Assembly: GCF_014656055.1 (NCBI RefSeq)
Contig: NZ_BNBR01000007.1
Coordinates: forward strand, 372,001 to 436,000
Length of the DNA: 64,000 nucleotides
Reading direction: 5' to 3'
Source of the DNA: Streptomyces griseosporeus
GTDB taxonomy: Bacteria; Actinomycetota; Actinomycetes; Streptomycetales; Streptomycetaceae
The notes under the pieces were generated by a model. The model searched no databases and was not told where the DNA came from. It saw only the letters and a list, made by a program, of their open reading frames with translations. Below are positions 21,850 to 29,562 of this stretch, in pieces (position 1 is the stretch's first letter; every line of letters starts with the position of its first letter). Made by a program: the position numbers and the translations under genes.

Positions 21850-22869
21850 GTGTCGGGTATGTCGGCGGGCCGGTCAGCCATGCGGATGGGACCCGCTGAG
21901 CTGGTGCAGGCGGCGGCCATGGCCCGCCGCTTCTACCTCGAGGGCAAATCCAAGATCCAGATCGCCGAGGAGTTCGGCGTCAGCCGCTTCAAGGTGGCCC
22001 GGGTCCTGGAGACGGCCCTCGAACGCGACCTCGTACGGATCGAGATCCGTGTCCCCGCCGAGCTGGACGCCGAGCGCTCCGACGCGCTGCGCGCCCGCTA
22101 CGGCCTCAGGCACGCCGTCGTGGTCGAGTCCCCGCCCGAGTCCGAGGAGACCCCCGACCCCGAGAACCTCGGCGAAGTCGCCGCCGACCTGCTCGGGGAA
22201 CTGGTCAACGAGGGCGACGTCCTGGGCCTGGCCTGGGGCCGCTCCACGATCCACATGGCGGCCGCGCTCGACCGGCTGCCGCCGTGCACGGTCGTGCAGC
22301 TGACGGGCGTGTACGACGCCGGGACCGCCGAACGCGGCTCCGTCGAGGCCGTGCGCCGCGCCGCCCAGGTGTCCGGAGGCGACGCCCACCCCATCTACGC
22401 GCCGATGCTGCTGCCGGACGCGGCCACCGCGGCGGCGCTGCGCAACCAGACCGGGATCGCCCGGGCCTTCGAGTACTTCGACAAGGTCACGGTCGCCTGC
22501 GTCTCCATCGGCTCCTGGGAGCCGGGCATCTCCACCGTGCACGACATGCTCAGCGAGGAGGAGCGCGCGCACTACGCCTCCCTCGGTGTCGCCGCCGAGA
22601 TGTCCGCGCACCTCTTCGACGCCGAGGGCCGCCGGGTCGGCCGGGACCTGGGCGAGCGGTGCATCACCGTCAAGGCCGACCAGCTGCGCCGTATCCCCGA
22701 GGTCGTGGCGATCGCGGGCGGGCAGCGCAAGGCGTCCGCCATCGACGCGGTGCTGCGCTCCGGGCTCGTCACCAGCCTGGTGACGGACACCTCCGCGGCG
22801 GACTACCTGATGACCGCGGGCCCGGCCCCGCGGCCGGCCCTCAACCGGGCGGACCCGGACGGCCACTGA
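21850..22869 (+). CDS. SorC/DeoR-type sugar-binding transcriptional regulator
   Basis: 339 residues from GTG 21850, which has GAGGAG 6 bp upstream; a GTG at 21826 would add 8 residues. An N-terminal HTH (FYLEGKSKIQIAEEFGVS then RFKVARVLE, about residues 27-53) is followed by the sugar-phosphate effector domain with LGLAWGRSTIHMAAAL, VQLTGVYD and the C-terminal VVAIAGGQRKASAIDAVLRSG. Such proteins sense phosphorylated sugars; the adjacent rpe gene makes a pentose phosphate link plausible but unproven. Confidence 0.88.
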   Translation: MSGMSAGRSAMRMGPAELVQAAAMARRFYLEGKSKIQIAEEFGVSRFKVARVLETALERDLVRIEIRVPAELDAERSDALRARYGLRHAVVVESPPESEETPDPENLGEVAADLLGELVNEGDVLGLAWGRSTIHMAAALDRLPPCTVVQLTGVYDAGTAERGSVEAVRRAAQVSGGDAHPIYAPMLLPDAATAAALRNQTGIARAFEYFDKVTVACVSIGSWEPGISTVHDMLSEEERAHYASLGVAAEMSAHLFDAEGRRVGRDLGERCITVKADQLRRIPEVVAIAGGQRKASAIDAVLRSGLVTSLVTDTSAADYLMTAGPAPRPALNRADPDGH

Positions 22870-22909
22870 CAGCGGGTCACCGGGGGAGGACCGTGGCAGC
22901 ATCGGCGGC

Positions 22910-23290
22910 ATGCTGCTGCGGTTCGTCCCCCGGATGCTCGTCTGTCTGCTCGTCCTGCTCGTCGGGTGCTCCGCCCAGGGGTCACCGGCCGGCTCCCCCT
23001 CCCGCTCCGGCGGCATGGCCACCGTCAAGGAGGCCGACCTGCCCGCCGAGGCGCGCGCGACGCTCGCCCTGATCGACCGGGGCGGGCCCTTCCCGTACGA
23101 GAAGGACGGCGCGGTCTTCGGCAACTTCGAGCGCCGGCTGCCGCCGCACCCGCGCGGCTACTACCACGAGTACACCGTCCCCACGCCGGGCTCCCACGAC
23201 CGCGGGGCCCGGCGCATCGTCACCGGGCAGGGCGGGGAGATCTACTACACCGACGATCACTACGACTCGTTCCGGGTGGTGCTGAGATGA
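22910..23290 (+). CDS. Secreted guanyl-specific ribonuclease, RNase Sa family, putative lipoprotein
   Basis: 126 residues. The mature part closely follows Streptomyces RNase Sa: LPAEARATLALIDRGGPFPY, then the catalytic Glu in YYHEYTVPTPG, Arg in ARRIVTG and His in DDHYDSF. RNase Sa cleaves RNA after guanosine. The N-terminus MLLRFVPRMLVCLLVLLVGC ends in a lipobox (LVGC, Cys20), so the enzyme may be anchored to the outer face of the membrane. The stop overlaps the ATG of a barstar-like gene, forming an enzyme-inhibitor pair. Confidence 0.9.
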   Translation: MLLRFVPRMLVCLLVLLVGCSAQGSPAGSPSRSGGMATVKEADLPAEARATLALIDRGGPFPYEKDGAVFGNFERRLPPHPRGYYHEYTVPTPGSHDRGARRIVTGQGGEIYYTDDHYDSFRVVLR

Positions 23291-23583
23291 CGCGAGCCGT
23301 GCTGACGCTGGACCTCGACGGGGTCACCGACAAGGCGGGCCTGATGGACCGGTGCGCGCGCGACCTGGACCTGCCGGACTGGTTCGGCCGCAACTGGGAC
23401 GCGCTGGCCGACGTCCTCTCCGACCCGGCGCGTTGGCCGGGGACCGCCGAGGGGCAGGGGCCGCCGCTGGTCGTCGTACGGAACTGGCGGCCGTACGCCG
23501 AGGCGCGGCCGGACGAGTGGGAGACCGCCCAGGAGGTGTTCGCGCAGGCCTCCCCGCTCACCGTGGCGCTCGCCCTGGGCTGA
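23287..23583 (+). CDS. Barstar-family ribonuclease inhibitor
   Basis: 98 residues, from an ATG overlapping the RNase stop (ATGA). Barstar features are visible: DLDGVTDKAGLMDRCARDLDLP, WFGRNWDALADVLSD and the C-terminal strand LTVALALG. Barstar binds the RNase active site in the cytoplasm and protects the producer before export. Coupling of the two reading frames would keep inhibitor and toxin in step, although the toxin gene comes first. Confidence 0.9.
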   Translation: MTRAVLTLDLDGVTDKAGLMDRCARDLDLPDWFGRNWDALADVLSDPARWPGTAEGQGPPLVVVRNWRPYAEARPDEWETAQEVFAQASPLTVALALG

Positions 23584-23747
23584 CCACGGCACAGCGCCCT
23601 GTCGGATCCTCCAAGAGGTCACCGACGGTTCCTGGACGTTACGACCAGGCGTCGCATTCGCCCTGACATGGGACAATGAAGTACGTGCTCTTTCCCCCTG
23701 GCACACCTGTCCGGGGGTCACCTCTGAACGACTGGGATGTGCAGCAC

Positions 23748-25190
23748 GTGCGTTTCCTCAACGACATCCGGCCCGCTTACGACCTGACGTACGACGACGT
23801 CTTCATGGTGCCGAGCCGCAGCGCGGTCGGCTCGCGTCAGGCCGTGGACCTCAGCTCCCCGGACGGCACGGGCACCACGATCCCGCTGGTCGTCGCCAAC
23901 ATGACCGCCATCGCGGGCCGCCGTATGGCGGAGACGGTGGCCCGGCGCGGGGGCCTCGTCGTCATCCCGCAGGACATCCCGATCGATGTCGTCACCGACG
24001 TCGTCACCTGGGTCAAGAGCCGCCACCTGGTGCTCGACACCCCGATCGAGCTGGCCCCGCACCAGACCGTCGCCGACGCGCTCGCCCTGCTGCCCAAGCG
24101 GGCGCACAACGCCGGTGTCGTCGTCGACGAGGAGCGGCGTCCCGTCGGTGTCGTCACCGACCAGGACCTGACCGGCGTCGACCGCTTCACGCAGCTCGAG
24201 GTCGTCATGTCCAAGGACCTGCTGCTGCTCGACGCGGACATCGACCCGCGCGAGGCGTTCAACACCCTCGACGCGCACAACCGGCGCTACGCCCCGGCCG
24301 TCGACAAGGACGGCAAGCTCGCCGGCATCCTCACCCGCAAGGGCGCCCTGCGCGCCACCCTGTACACGCCGGCCGTCGACGCGCGGGGCCGCCTGCGCAT
24401 CGCCGCCGCCGTCGGCATCAACGGCGACGTCGCGGGCAAGGCCAAGCAGCTGCTCGACGCGGGCGTGGACACGCTCGTCATCGACACCGCGCACGGCCAC
24501 CAGGAGTCGATGATCAGCGCGATCAGGACGGTCCGGGCGCTCGACCCGCAGGTCCCGATCGTGGCCGGCAACATCGTCTCCGCCGAGGGCGTCAAGGACC
24601 TGATCGACGCGGGCGCCGACATCATCAAGGTCGGCGTCGGCCCGGGCGCGATGTGCACCACCCGCATGATGACCGGCGTCGGCCGGCCGCAGTTCTCCGC
24701 GGTGCTGGAGTGCGCCGCCGAGGCGAGGAAGTACGGCAAGCACGTGTGGGCCGACGGCGGTGTCCGCCACCCCCGCGACGTCGCCATGGCGCTCGCCGCC
24801 GGCGCGTCCAACGTGATGATCGGCTCCTGGTTCGCCGGCACCTACGAGTCGCCGGGCGACCTCCAGCACGACGCGAGCGGCCGGGCCTACAAGGAGTCCT
24901 TCGGCATGGCCTCCGCGCGGGCCGTGCGCAACCGCACCTCCGAGGAGTCGGCCTACGACCGCGCCCGCAAGGCGCTGTTCGAGGAGGGCATCTCCACCTC
25001 CCGCATGTTCCTCGACCCGGCCCGCCCGGGCGTGGAGGACCTGATCGACTCGATCATCGCGGGCGTCCGCTCCTCCTGCACCTACGCCGGCGCCTCCACC
25101 CTGGAGGAGTTCGCCGACAAGGCCATCGTCGGCATCCAGAGCGCCGCCGGTTACGCCGAGGGCAAGCCGCTGCACGCCAGCTGGAACTGA
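23748..25190 (+). CDS. guaB1: GuaB1-type IMP dehydrogenase/GMP reductase family protein
   Basis: 480 residues from GTG 23748, whose start VRFLNDIRPAYDLTYDDVFMV aligns with mycobacterial GuaB1; an in-frame ATG at 23676 would add 24 unsupported residues. The barrel carries the catalytic cysteine loop GVGPGAMCTTRMMTGVG and phosphate site ADGGVRHPRDVA, with a CBS pair near residues 95-210. GuaB1 proteins differ from the essential IMPDH GuaB2; the mycobacterial member has been characterised as a GMP reductase. The usual annotation as IMP dehydrogenase should be treated with care. Confidence 0.88.
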   Translation: MRFLNDIRPAYDLTYDDVFMVPSRSAVGSRQAVDLSSPDGTGTTIPLVVANMTAIAGRRMAETVARRGGLVVIPQDIPIDVVTDVVTWVKSRHLVLDTPIELAPHQTVADALALLPKRAHNAGVVVDEERRPVGVVTDQDLTGVDRFTQLEVVMSKDLLLLDADIDPREAFNTLDAHNRRYAPAVDKDGKLAGILTRKGALRATLYTPAVDARGRLRIAAAVGINGDVAGKAKQLLDAGVDTLVIDTAHGHQESMISAIRTVRALDPQVPIVAGNIVSAEGVKDLIDAGADIIKVGVGPGAMCTTRMMTGVGRPQFSAVLECAAEARKYGKHVWADGGVRHPRDVAMALAAGASNVMIGSWFAGTYESPGDLQHDASGRAYKESFGMASARAVRNRTSEESAYDRARKALFEEGISTSRMFLDPARPGVEDLIDSIIAGVRSSCTYAGASTLEEFADKAIVGIQSAAGYAEGKPLHASWN

Positions 25191-25210
25191 CCCCCGCACA
25201 GCCCGGCACG

Positions 25211-25252
25211 AAGGCCCCCGTCACCCCGCTCAGGCGGGTCGGCGGGGGCCTT
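25211..25252 (+). terminator. Terminator after guaB1
   Basis: AAGGCCCCCG (25211-25220) pairs with CGGGGGCCTT (25243-25252), extended outward by GCACG/CGTGC and inward by a CCCGC/GCGGG helix. It begins 20 bp after the stop and ends in CTT. Confidence 0.85.
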
Positions 25253-25312
25253 CCCCGTGCCCGCTGACAGCGTTGTCGCGCGTCCGTGACGGGAGCGGCG
25301 AAAGATGCGTAT

Positions 25313-25389
25313 GCAACGCTCGAAACCCGCCGTGCAACGAATGGCCGTCTGACCGCGAGCAACGCAACGATCTTGCGGAAGCGCGCAAG
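25313..25389. promoter_or_regulatory. GCAACG cluster upstream of the cationic amino acid permease
   Basis: GCAACG occurs at 25313, 25334, 25359 and 25364. The spacings 313 to 334 (21 bp) and 334 to 364 (30 bp) are close to two and three helical turns. An inverted repeat CTTGCG/CGCAAG (25372-25377, 25384-25389) follows. The same hexamer is clustered with similar spacing before davA, so these are candidate sites for the Lrp/AsnC protein encoded at 27021. Confidence 0.5.
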
Positions 25390-25398
25390 GTTGCTGCA

Positions 25399-25428
25399 TT
25401 ACAGCGGCAATGCCCTGGCCCATAAAGT
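25399..25428 (+). promoter_or_regulatory. Promoter of the permease gene
   Basis: TTACAG (25399-25404) and TAAAGT (25423-25428) are 18 bp apart, downstream of the GCAACG cluster. Transcription would begin about 95 bp before the GTG at 25529. Confidence 0.5.
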
Positions 25429-25528
25429 GTCGCGCTGTACGTGGCGGGGACCCCGCTCGGTGGCCCCCGCGAGACGCGGCGCCGCCGGTCCCCGCCGCCC
25501 TCTCCCGGCAGCGATAAAGGAGCCGCGC

Positions 25529-26995
25529 GTGCTCGACCAAGGCGCACCCCCGCAGGACCCCACCCGGCCCGCCCCGACGTCCCTCCTGGGCGGCCTCATG
25601 CGCCGCAAGCCCGTGGAGCGTCTGGTCGCCGAGGGCGGCCACGGCGAGGGCGGCACCCTCCGCCGCTCCCTCGGGCTGTGGCAGCTGACCATGATCAGCA
25701 TCGGTGCCACCCTCGGCACCGGCATCTTCGTCGTCCTCGGCGACGCCGTCCCCGAGGCCGGGCCCGCCGTCACCCTGGCCTTCGTCATCGCCGGCCTGAC
25801 CGCCCTGTTCTCGGCCCTGTCCTACGCCGAGCTGGCGGGCAGCATCCCGGTCGCCGGATCCTCGTACTCGTACGCCTACGCCACCATGGGCGAGCTGGTC
25901 GCCTGGGTGTGCGGCTGGTGCCTGGTGCTGGAGTACGGCGTGTCCGTCGCGGCCGTCGCCGTCGGCTGGGGCGAGTACCTCAACGAACTCCTCGACGGCA
26001 CCATCGGCGTCACCATCCCCGCCGCGCTGTCCTCGGCGCCCGGCGAGGGCGGCATCGTCAACCTGCCCGCGCTGATCGTCGTCCTGCTGGCGATGGTGTT
26101 CCTGCTCGGCGGCGCCCGCGAGTCGGCCCGCGCCAACACCATCATGGTCGCGGTGAAGATGTGCGCGCTGGTGCTGTTCTGCGCGGTCGGCTTCACCGGC
26201 TTCAAGTCGGGCAACTACGCCGACTTCATGCCGATGGGCATGGCCGGAGTGAGCGCGGCCGGCGCCACGCTGTTCTTCTCGTACATCGGCTTCGACGCCG
26301 CCTCCACCGCCGGTGAGGAGGCCAAGGACCCGAAGAAGGACCTGCCCCGCGCGATCATGCTCTCGCTGATCATCGTCACCGCGCTGTACGTGCTGGTCGC
26401 GGGCGTCGCCGTCGGCGCCTGGAACTGGACGAAGTTCGACGGCTCCGAGGCCTCCCTCGCCGCGATCATGAACGACGTCAGCGGCCAGACCTTCTGGGGC
26501 ACCCTGCTCGCCCTCGGCGCGGTCATCTCCATCGCCAGCGTCGTCCTCACCGTCCTCTACGGCCAGACCCGCATCCTCTTCGCGATGTCCCGCGACGGAC
26601 TGGTCCCCAAGGCGCTCGGCCGGATCCACCCGAAGACCGGCGCCCCCCGCCTGAACACGGTCGTCGTCTCCCTCTTCTGCGGCGCCCTCGCCGCCCTGAT
26701 CCCGCTCGGCAAGCTCGTCGACGCCACCAGCATCGGCACGCTGTTCGCCTTCGCGCTGGTCAACATCGCGGTCATCGTGCTGCGGGTGAAGCGGCCGGAG
26801 CTGGAGCGCACCTTCCGGGTGCCGTTCGGGCCGGTGCTGCCGGTGCTCGGCTTCGGCTTCTGCGCGTACAACATGTTCAGCCTGGACACCGTCACCTGGG
26901 TGGTCTTCGGGTGCTGGATGGCCGCCGGTCTCGTGTTCTACTTCAGTTACGGCTACCGGCGTTCCCGACTCGCGGTGGCCGACCGGACGTCCTGA
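25529..26995 (+). CDS. APC-family permease, cationic amino acid transporter (CAT) type
   Basis: 488 residues from GTG 25529, with AAAGGAG 6 bp upstream; the longer open frame to 25286 runs through the promoter region and is rejected. After an N-terminal tail with the CAT-like RRKPVERL, helix 1 contains the APC motif SIGATLGTGIFVV. About 12 membrane helices follow, with the conserved FFSYIGFDAASTAGEEAKDP and GQTRILFAMSRDGLVP. The family imports cationic amino acids by proton symport. Linkage to lysine catabolic genes and an Lrp regulator points to lysine uptake. Confidence 0.88.
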   Translation: MLDQGAPPQDPTRPAPTSLLGGLMRRKPVERLVAEGGHGEGGTLRRSLGLWQLTMISIGATLGTGIFVVLGDAVPEAGPAVTLAFVIAGLTALFSALSYAELAGSIPVAGSSYSYAYATMGELVAWVCGWCLVLEYGVSVAAVAVGWGEYLNELLDGTIGVTIPAALSSAPGEGGIVNLPALIVVLLAMVFLLGGARESARANTIMVAVKMCALVLFCAVGFTGFKSGNYADFMPMGMAGVSAAGATLFFSYIGFDAASTAGEEAKDPKKDLPRAIMLSLIIVTALYVLVAGVAVGAWNWTKFDGSEASLAAIMNDVSGQTFWGTLLALGAVISIASVVLTVLYGQTRILFAMSRDGLVPKALGRIHPKTGAPRLNTVVVSLFCGALAALIPLGKLVDATSIGTLFAFALVNIAVIVLRVKRPELERTFRVPFGPVLPVLGFGFCAYNMFSLDTVTWVVFGCWMAAGLVFYFSYGYRRSRLAVADRTS

Positions 26996-27020
26996 CCAGA
27001 AACGAAGTGAACCACCCCCC

Positions 27021-27473
27021 GTGCTGAACGATCTCGACGAACGCATCGTGCACGCCCTCGCCGAGGACGCCCGCCGCTCCTACGCGGACATCGGGCAGCT
27101 CATCGGCCTCTCCGCCCCCGCCGTCAAGCGGCGTGTGGACCGGCTGCGGGCCACCGGAGCCATCACCGGCTTCACCGTCCGGGTCGACCCGGCGGCGCTC
27201 GGCTGGGAGACCGAGGGGTTCGTCGAGATCTACTGCCGGCGCAACACCTCGCCGGAGACCATCCAGCGGGGACTTGAGCGCTACCAGGAGGTCGTGGCCG
27301 CGTCGACCGTCACGGGCGACGCGGACGCGATCGCGCAGGTGTTCGCGGCGGACATGCGGCACTTCGAGCGGGTGCTGGAGCGGATCGCGGGGGAGCCGTT
27401 CGTGGAGCGGACCAAGTCGGTGCTGGTGCTGTCGCCGCTGCTGCGGAGGTTCTCCTCCGGGTCGCCGACCTGA
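27021..27473 (+). CDS. Lrp/AsnC-family regulator, probable controller of lysine utilisation
   Basis: 150 residues from GTG 27021, 25 bp after the permease and probably cotranscribed. The N-terminal HTH (SYADIGQLIGLSAPAVKRRV, residues about 20-39) precedes the RAM/effector domain (ASTVTGDADAIAQVFAADMRHFE in outline). Such proteins bind amino acids and control transport and catabolism, usually including their own gene. The GCAACG clusters before the permease and before davA are candidate binding sites. It ends 9 bp from a convergent gene. Confidence 0.88.
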   Translation: MLNDLDERIVHALAEDARRSYADIGQLIGLSAPAVKRRVDRLRATGAITGFTVRVDPAALGWETEGFVEIYCRRNTSPETIQRGLERYQEVVAASTVTGDADAIAQVFAADMRHFERVLERIAGEPFVERTKSVLVLSPLLRRFSSGSPT

Positions 27474-27482
27474 TGCGGTCGA

Positions 27483-27971
27483 TCAGGTGCGGCGCCGTCG
27501 TGGCCGGTCGCGCGGTGCCCCGCGTCTCTCAAGGGACGTCAGCATGCGCCGCACGGCCACTTTGTGGCCGCCGGTGCCGATGACCAGCGCCCGGTAGACC
27601 GCACCCGCCGGGCCCGGGAACCTCGCCCATGTCTCCGCCCGTACCCGGGTGCGGCCCTCGCCCGCCTCCTCCAGGCGGAAGACCAGCGCGTACGTCGAGA
27701 ACCGGTGCCGGCCCAGCAGGGCCAGCTCGCGGCCCGGGTCCGCCGCCGTCACCCGGAAGCCGCCCACGGTCGCGCCCCGCACGAGCGGGCGAGGACCGGA
27801 AGGGGCCGCGTCGGCGCAGCCCAGGAGGCGGGCGACGGCCGTCGAACGGCCGCCCGAGAAGGAGCGGTCGAGCGCCGCTCCCAGGGTCTGCCAGACCGTG
27901 CCGGCGTCCGCCGCCACCTCCGCGGTGTGGGCGTCGACGAACGGCAGGGCGAGTCTCTCGGCGGTGTCCAT
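27483..27971 (-). CDS. DUF2867/SRPBCC-like protein of unknown function
   Basis: 162 residues from ATG 27971; the open frame runs to 28145, but the upstream part is arginine-rich and crosses another gene's promoter. The sequence has features of small lipid- or polyketide-binding folds: AEVAADAGTVWQTLGAAL, VGGFRVTAADPGRELALLGRHRF and a C-terminal helix YRALVIGTGGHKVAVRRML. I assign only the fold, with moderate certainty. It is convergent with the Lrp gene. Confidence 0.7.
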   Translation of the reverse strand: MDTAERLALPFVDAHTAEVAADAGTVWQTLGAALDRSFSGGRSTAVARLLGCADAAPSGPRPLVRGATVGGFRVTAADPGRELALLGRHRFSTYALVFRLEEAGEGRTRVRAETWARFPGPAGAVYRALVIGTGGHKVAVRRMLTSLERRGAPRDRPRRRRT

Positions 27972-28097
27972 GACGGCAGTCTCGCGCCCCGGCACCCCGG
28001 CCGGCCTCCTCCGCGGGGCCGATCCCGCCCGCCGCCCGGCGGAGCCGTGTCTCGTCCCGCCGGTGGATATCCGCTGGGCCCGCACGCCCCGCGCGCC

Positions 28098-28128
28098 TAC
28101 CATCGATGCCATGACCTGGCGACATTGA
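28098..28128 (+). promoter_or_regulatory. Possible leaderless leader peptide MTWRH before an MFS gene
   Basis: A TACCAT box (28098-28103) lies 7 bp before an ATG (28111) that opens the five-codon frame MTWRH and stops at 28128, 80 bp before the MFS start. If the box is a -10 element, the transcript would begin at or near the ATG and be leaderless. The -35 is not clear. Such short frames can act in attenuation. Confidence 0.35.
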
Positions 28129-28208
28129 TCCACCAGCCGCGCCACCCGAGGCCCGCCCCGGACGCCGTACCCGCGACGACGTCCGCACCGCCACCTCGGG
28201 AAGGCCTC

Positions 28209-29402
28209 ATGACACTCTCACCCGCACGCGTGCCCGCCGCCGTCGGCGAGCGACGGCTCACGGCCACGCTGTACGGCTACATGTTCCTGGACGACTTCGT
28301 CCTGCTGTACCCGGTGTACGCGCTGCTCTTCGCCGACACCGGCCTGTCGCTCTGGCAGATCTCTTCCCTGTTCGCCCTGTGGTCGGTCACCGGCGTGGTG
28401 CTGGAGGTGCCTTCCGGCGCCTGGGCCGACGCCGTCTCCCGCCGGCTGCTGCTGTGGCTCGGCCCCCTGCTGACCGCCGCCGGCTTCGCCCTGTGGGTGC
28501 TGGTCCCGTCGTACGGGGCCTTCGCGCTCGGCTTCGTCCTGTGGGGCGCGCGCGGCGCGCTCGGCTCCGGTGCCCTGGAGGCGCTGGTCTACGACGAACT
28601 GGACCGGCTCGGCGCGGCCGGACGGTACGCCCGCGTCATGGGCCGCGCCCGCGCGGCCGGTCTCGTCGGCGTGATGGCGGCGATGGCCGCCGCCGGGCCG
28701 GTGTTCGCCTGGGGCGGCTACCCGGCCGTCGGCGCGGCGAGCGTCCTGGCCTGCCTGCTGACGGCGGCCACCGCGACCCGCTTCCCCGAGCACCGGCGGC
28801 CGGCCGGGGAAGCCGACGACGGCTGGGCCGCCGCCCTGCGGTCCGGGCTGGCCGCCGCCCGCGGCGACCGCACCCTGCGCGCGGCCGTCCTGCTCGTCCC
28901 GGCCGTCGGCGCGGTCTGGGGCGCGCTCGACGAGTACACGCCCCTGCTGGTCCGGGAGACCGGGGTGTCCGACGCCCTCGTGCCGTATCTGCTGCTGCTG
29001 ATCTGGACCGGCGCCACGGCCGGCGGCCTGCTCGCCGGTCCGGCCGAACGCCTCGGCACCCGCGGCCTCGCCGCGCTGCTTGCCGGCGGCGCGCTCGCCC
29101 TCGCCGCGGGCGCCCTGTCCGGGCAGCCGGCCGGGCTGGTCCTGGTGGCCGTCGCGTTCGGCGGCTTCCAGCTCGCCACCGTCCTGGCCGACGCACGGCT
29201 CCAGCACCGCATCGAGGACACCGGCCGGGCCACCCTGACCTCGGTCGCCGGACTCGGCACCGAGCTGGCCACCGTCGCCGTCTACGGCGCGTACGCCGTG
29301 CTCGGCGGCGTGGCCTCCCACGGCACCGTCTTCGCGGTCCTCGCCGTGCCGTACCTGGTCACCGCCCTGCTGCTGGCCGCCCGGGCGGGGACACGCCGGT
29401 GA
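28209..29402 (+). CDS. MFS transporter
   Basis: 397 residues from ATG 28209 with GGGAAGG upstream; the open frame further upstream is antisense to another gene. Twelve hydrophobic segments are recognisable. The loop between helices 2 and 3 has the MFS motif form (EVPSGAWADAVSRRLLLW), and a second half starts near residue 215 after a hydrophilic linker. Substrate unknown. It lies inside the lysine region but has its own leader and lacks GCAACG sites, so membership of that regulon is uncertain. Confidence 0.85.
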   Translation: MTLSPARVPAAVGERRLTATLYGYMFLDDFVLLYPVYALLFADTGLSLWQISSLFALWSVTGVVLEVPSGAWADAVSRRLLLWLGPLLTAAGFALWVLVPSYGAFALGFVLWGARGALGSGALEALVYDELDRLGAAGRYARVMGRARAAGLVGVMAAMAAAGPVFAWGGYPAVGAASVLACLLTAATATRFPEHRRPAGEADDGWAAALRSGLAAARGDRTLRAAVLLVPAVGAVWGALDEYTPLLVRETGVSDALVPYLLLLIWTGATAGGLLAGPAERLGTRGLAALLAGGALALAAGALSGQPAGLVLVAVAFGGFQLATVLADARLQHRIEDTGRATLTSVAGLGTELATVAVYGAYAVLGGVASHGTVFAVLAVPYLVTALLLAARAGTRR

Positions 29403-29408
29403 GGCCGC

Positions 29409-29467
29409 GCAACGAATCGCCGCGGAAGCCCCGAGGGACGCAACGAACCGGTCACCGGCGCGCAACG
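29409..29467. promoter_or_regulatory. GCAACG cluster upstream of davA
   Basis: GCAACG occurs at 29409, 29440 and 29462, with spacings of 31 and 22 bp (near three and two helical turns). Two of the copies extend to GCAACGAA, as does the one at 25334 before the permease. The last copy ends 9 bp before the -35 box. It is a candidate Lrp/AsnC-binding array shared with the permease promoter. Confidence 0.5.
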
Positions 29468-29475
29468 GCTTCTCC

Positions 29476-29505
29476 TTGTCCGGCCGAGCCCGCCGACCGT
29501 ACCGT
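29476..29505 (+). promoter_or_regulatory. davA promoter
   Basis: TTGTCC (29476-29481) and TACCGT (29500-29505) are separated by 18 bp, a good housekeeping-type match. A near-perfect inverted repeat, GGAGATCCCC (29509-29518) with GGGGTGTCTCC (29522-29532), covers the expected start site and could be an operator or a 5' mRNA hairpin. Confidence 0.6.
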
Positions 29506-29562
29506 CTAGGAGATCCCCTAGGGGGTGTCTCCCTACCCCTCCGTCACCGGTGAGGAACCCGC

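Noticed and set aside
25286..25528. N-terminal extension of the amino acid permease
   Set aside because: The in-frame extension covers the GCAACG sites and promoter. The GTG at 25529 has an ideal ribosome site and gives the family N-terminus.
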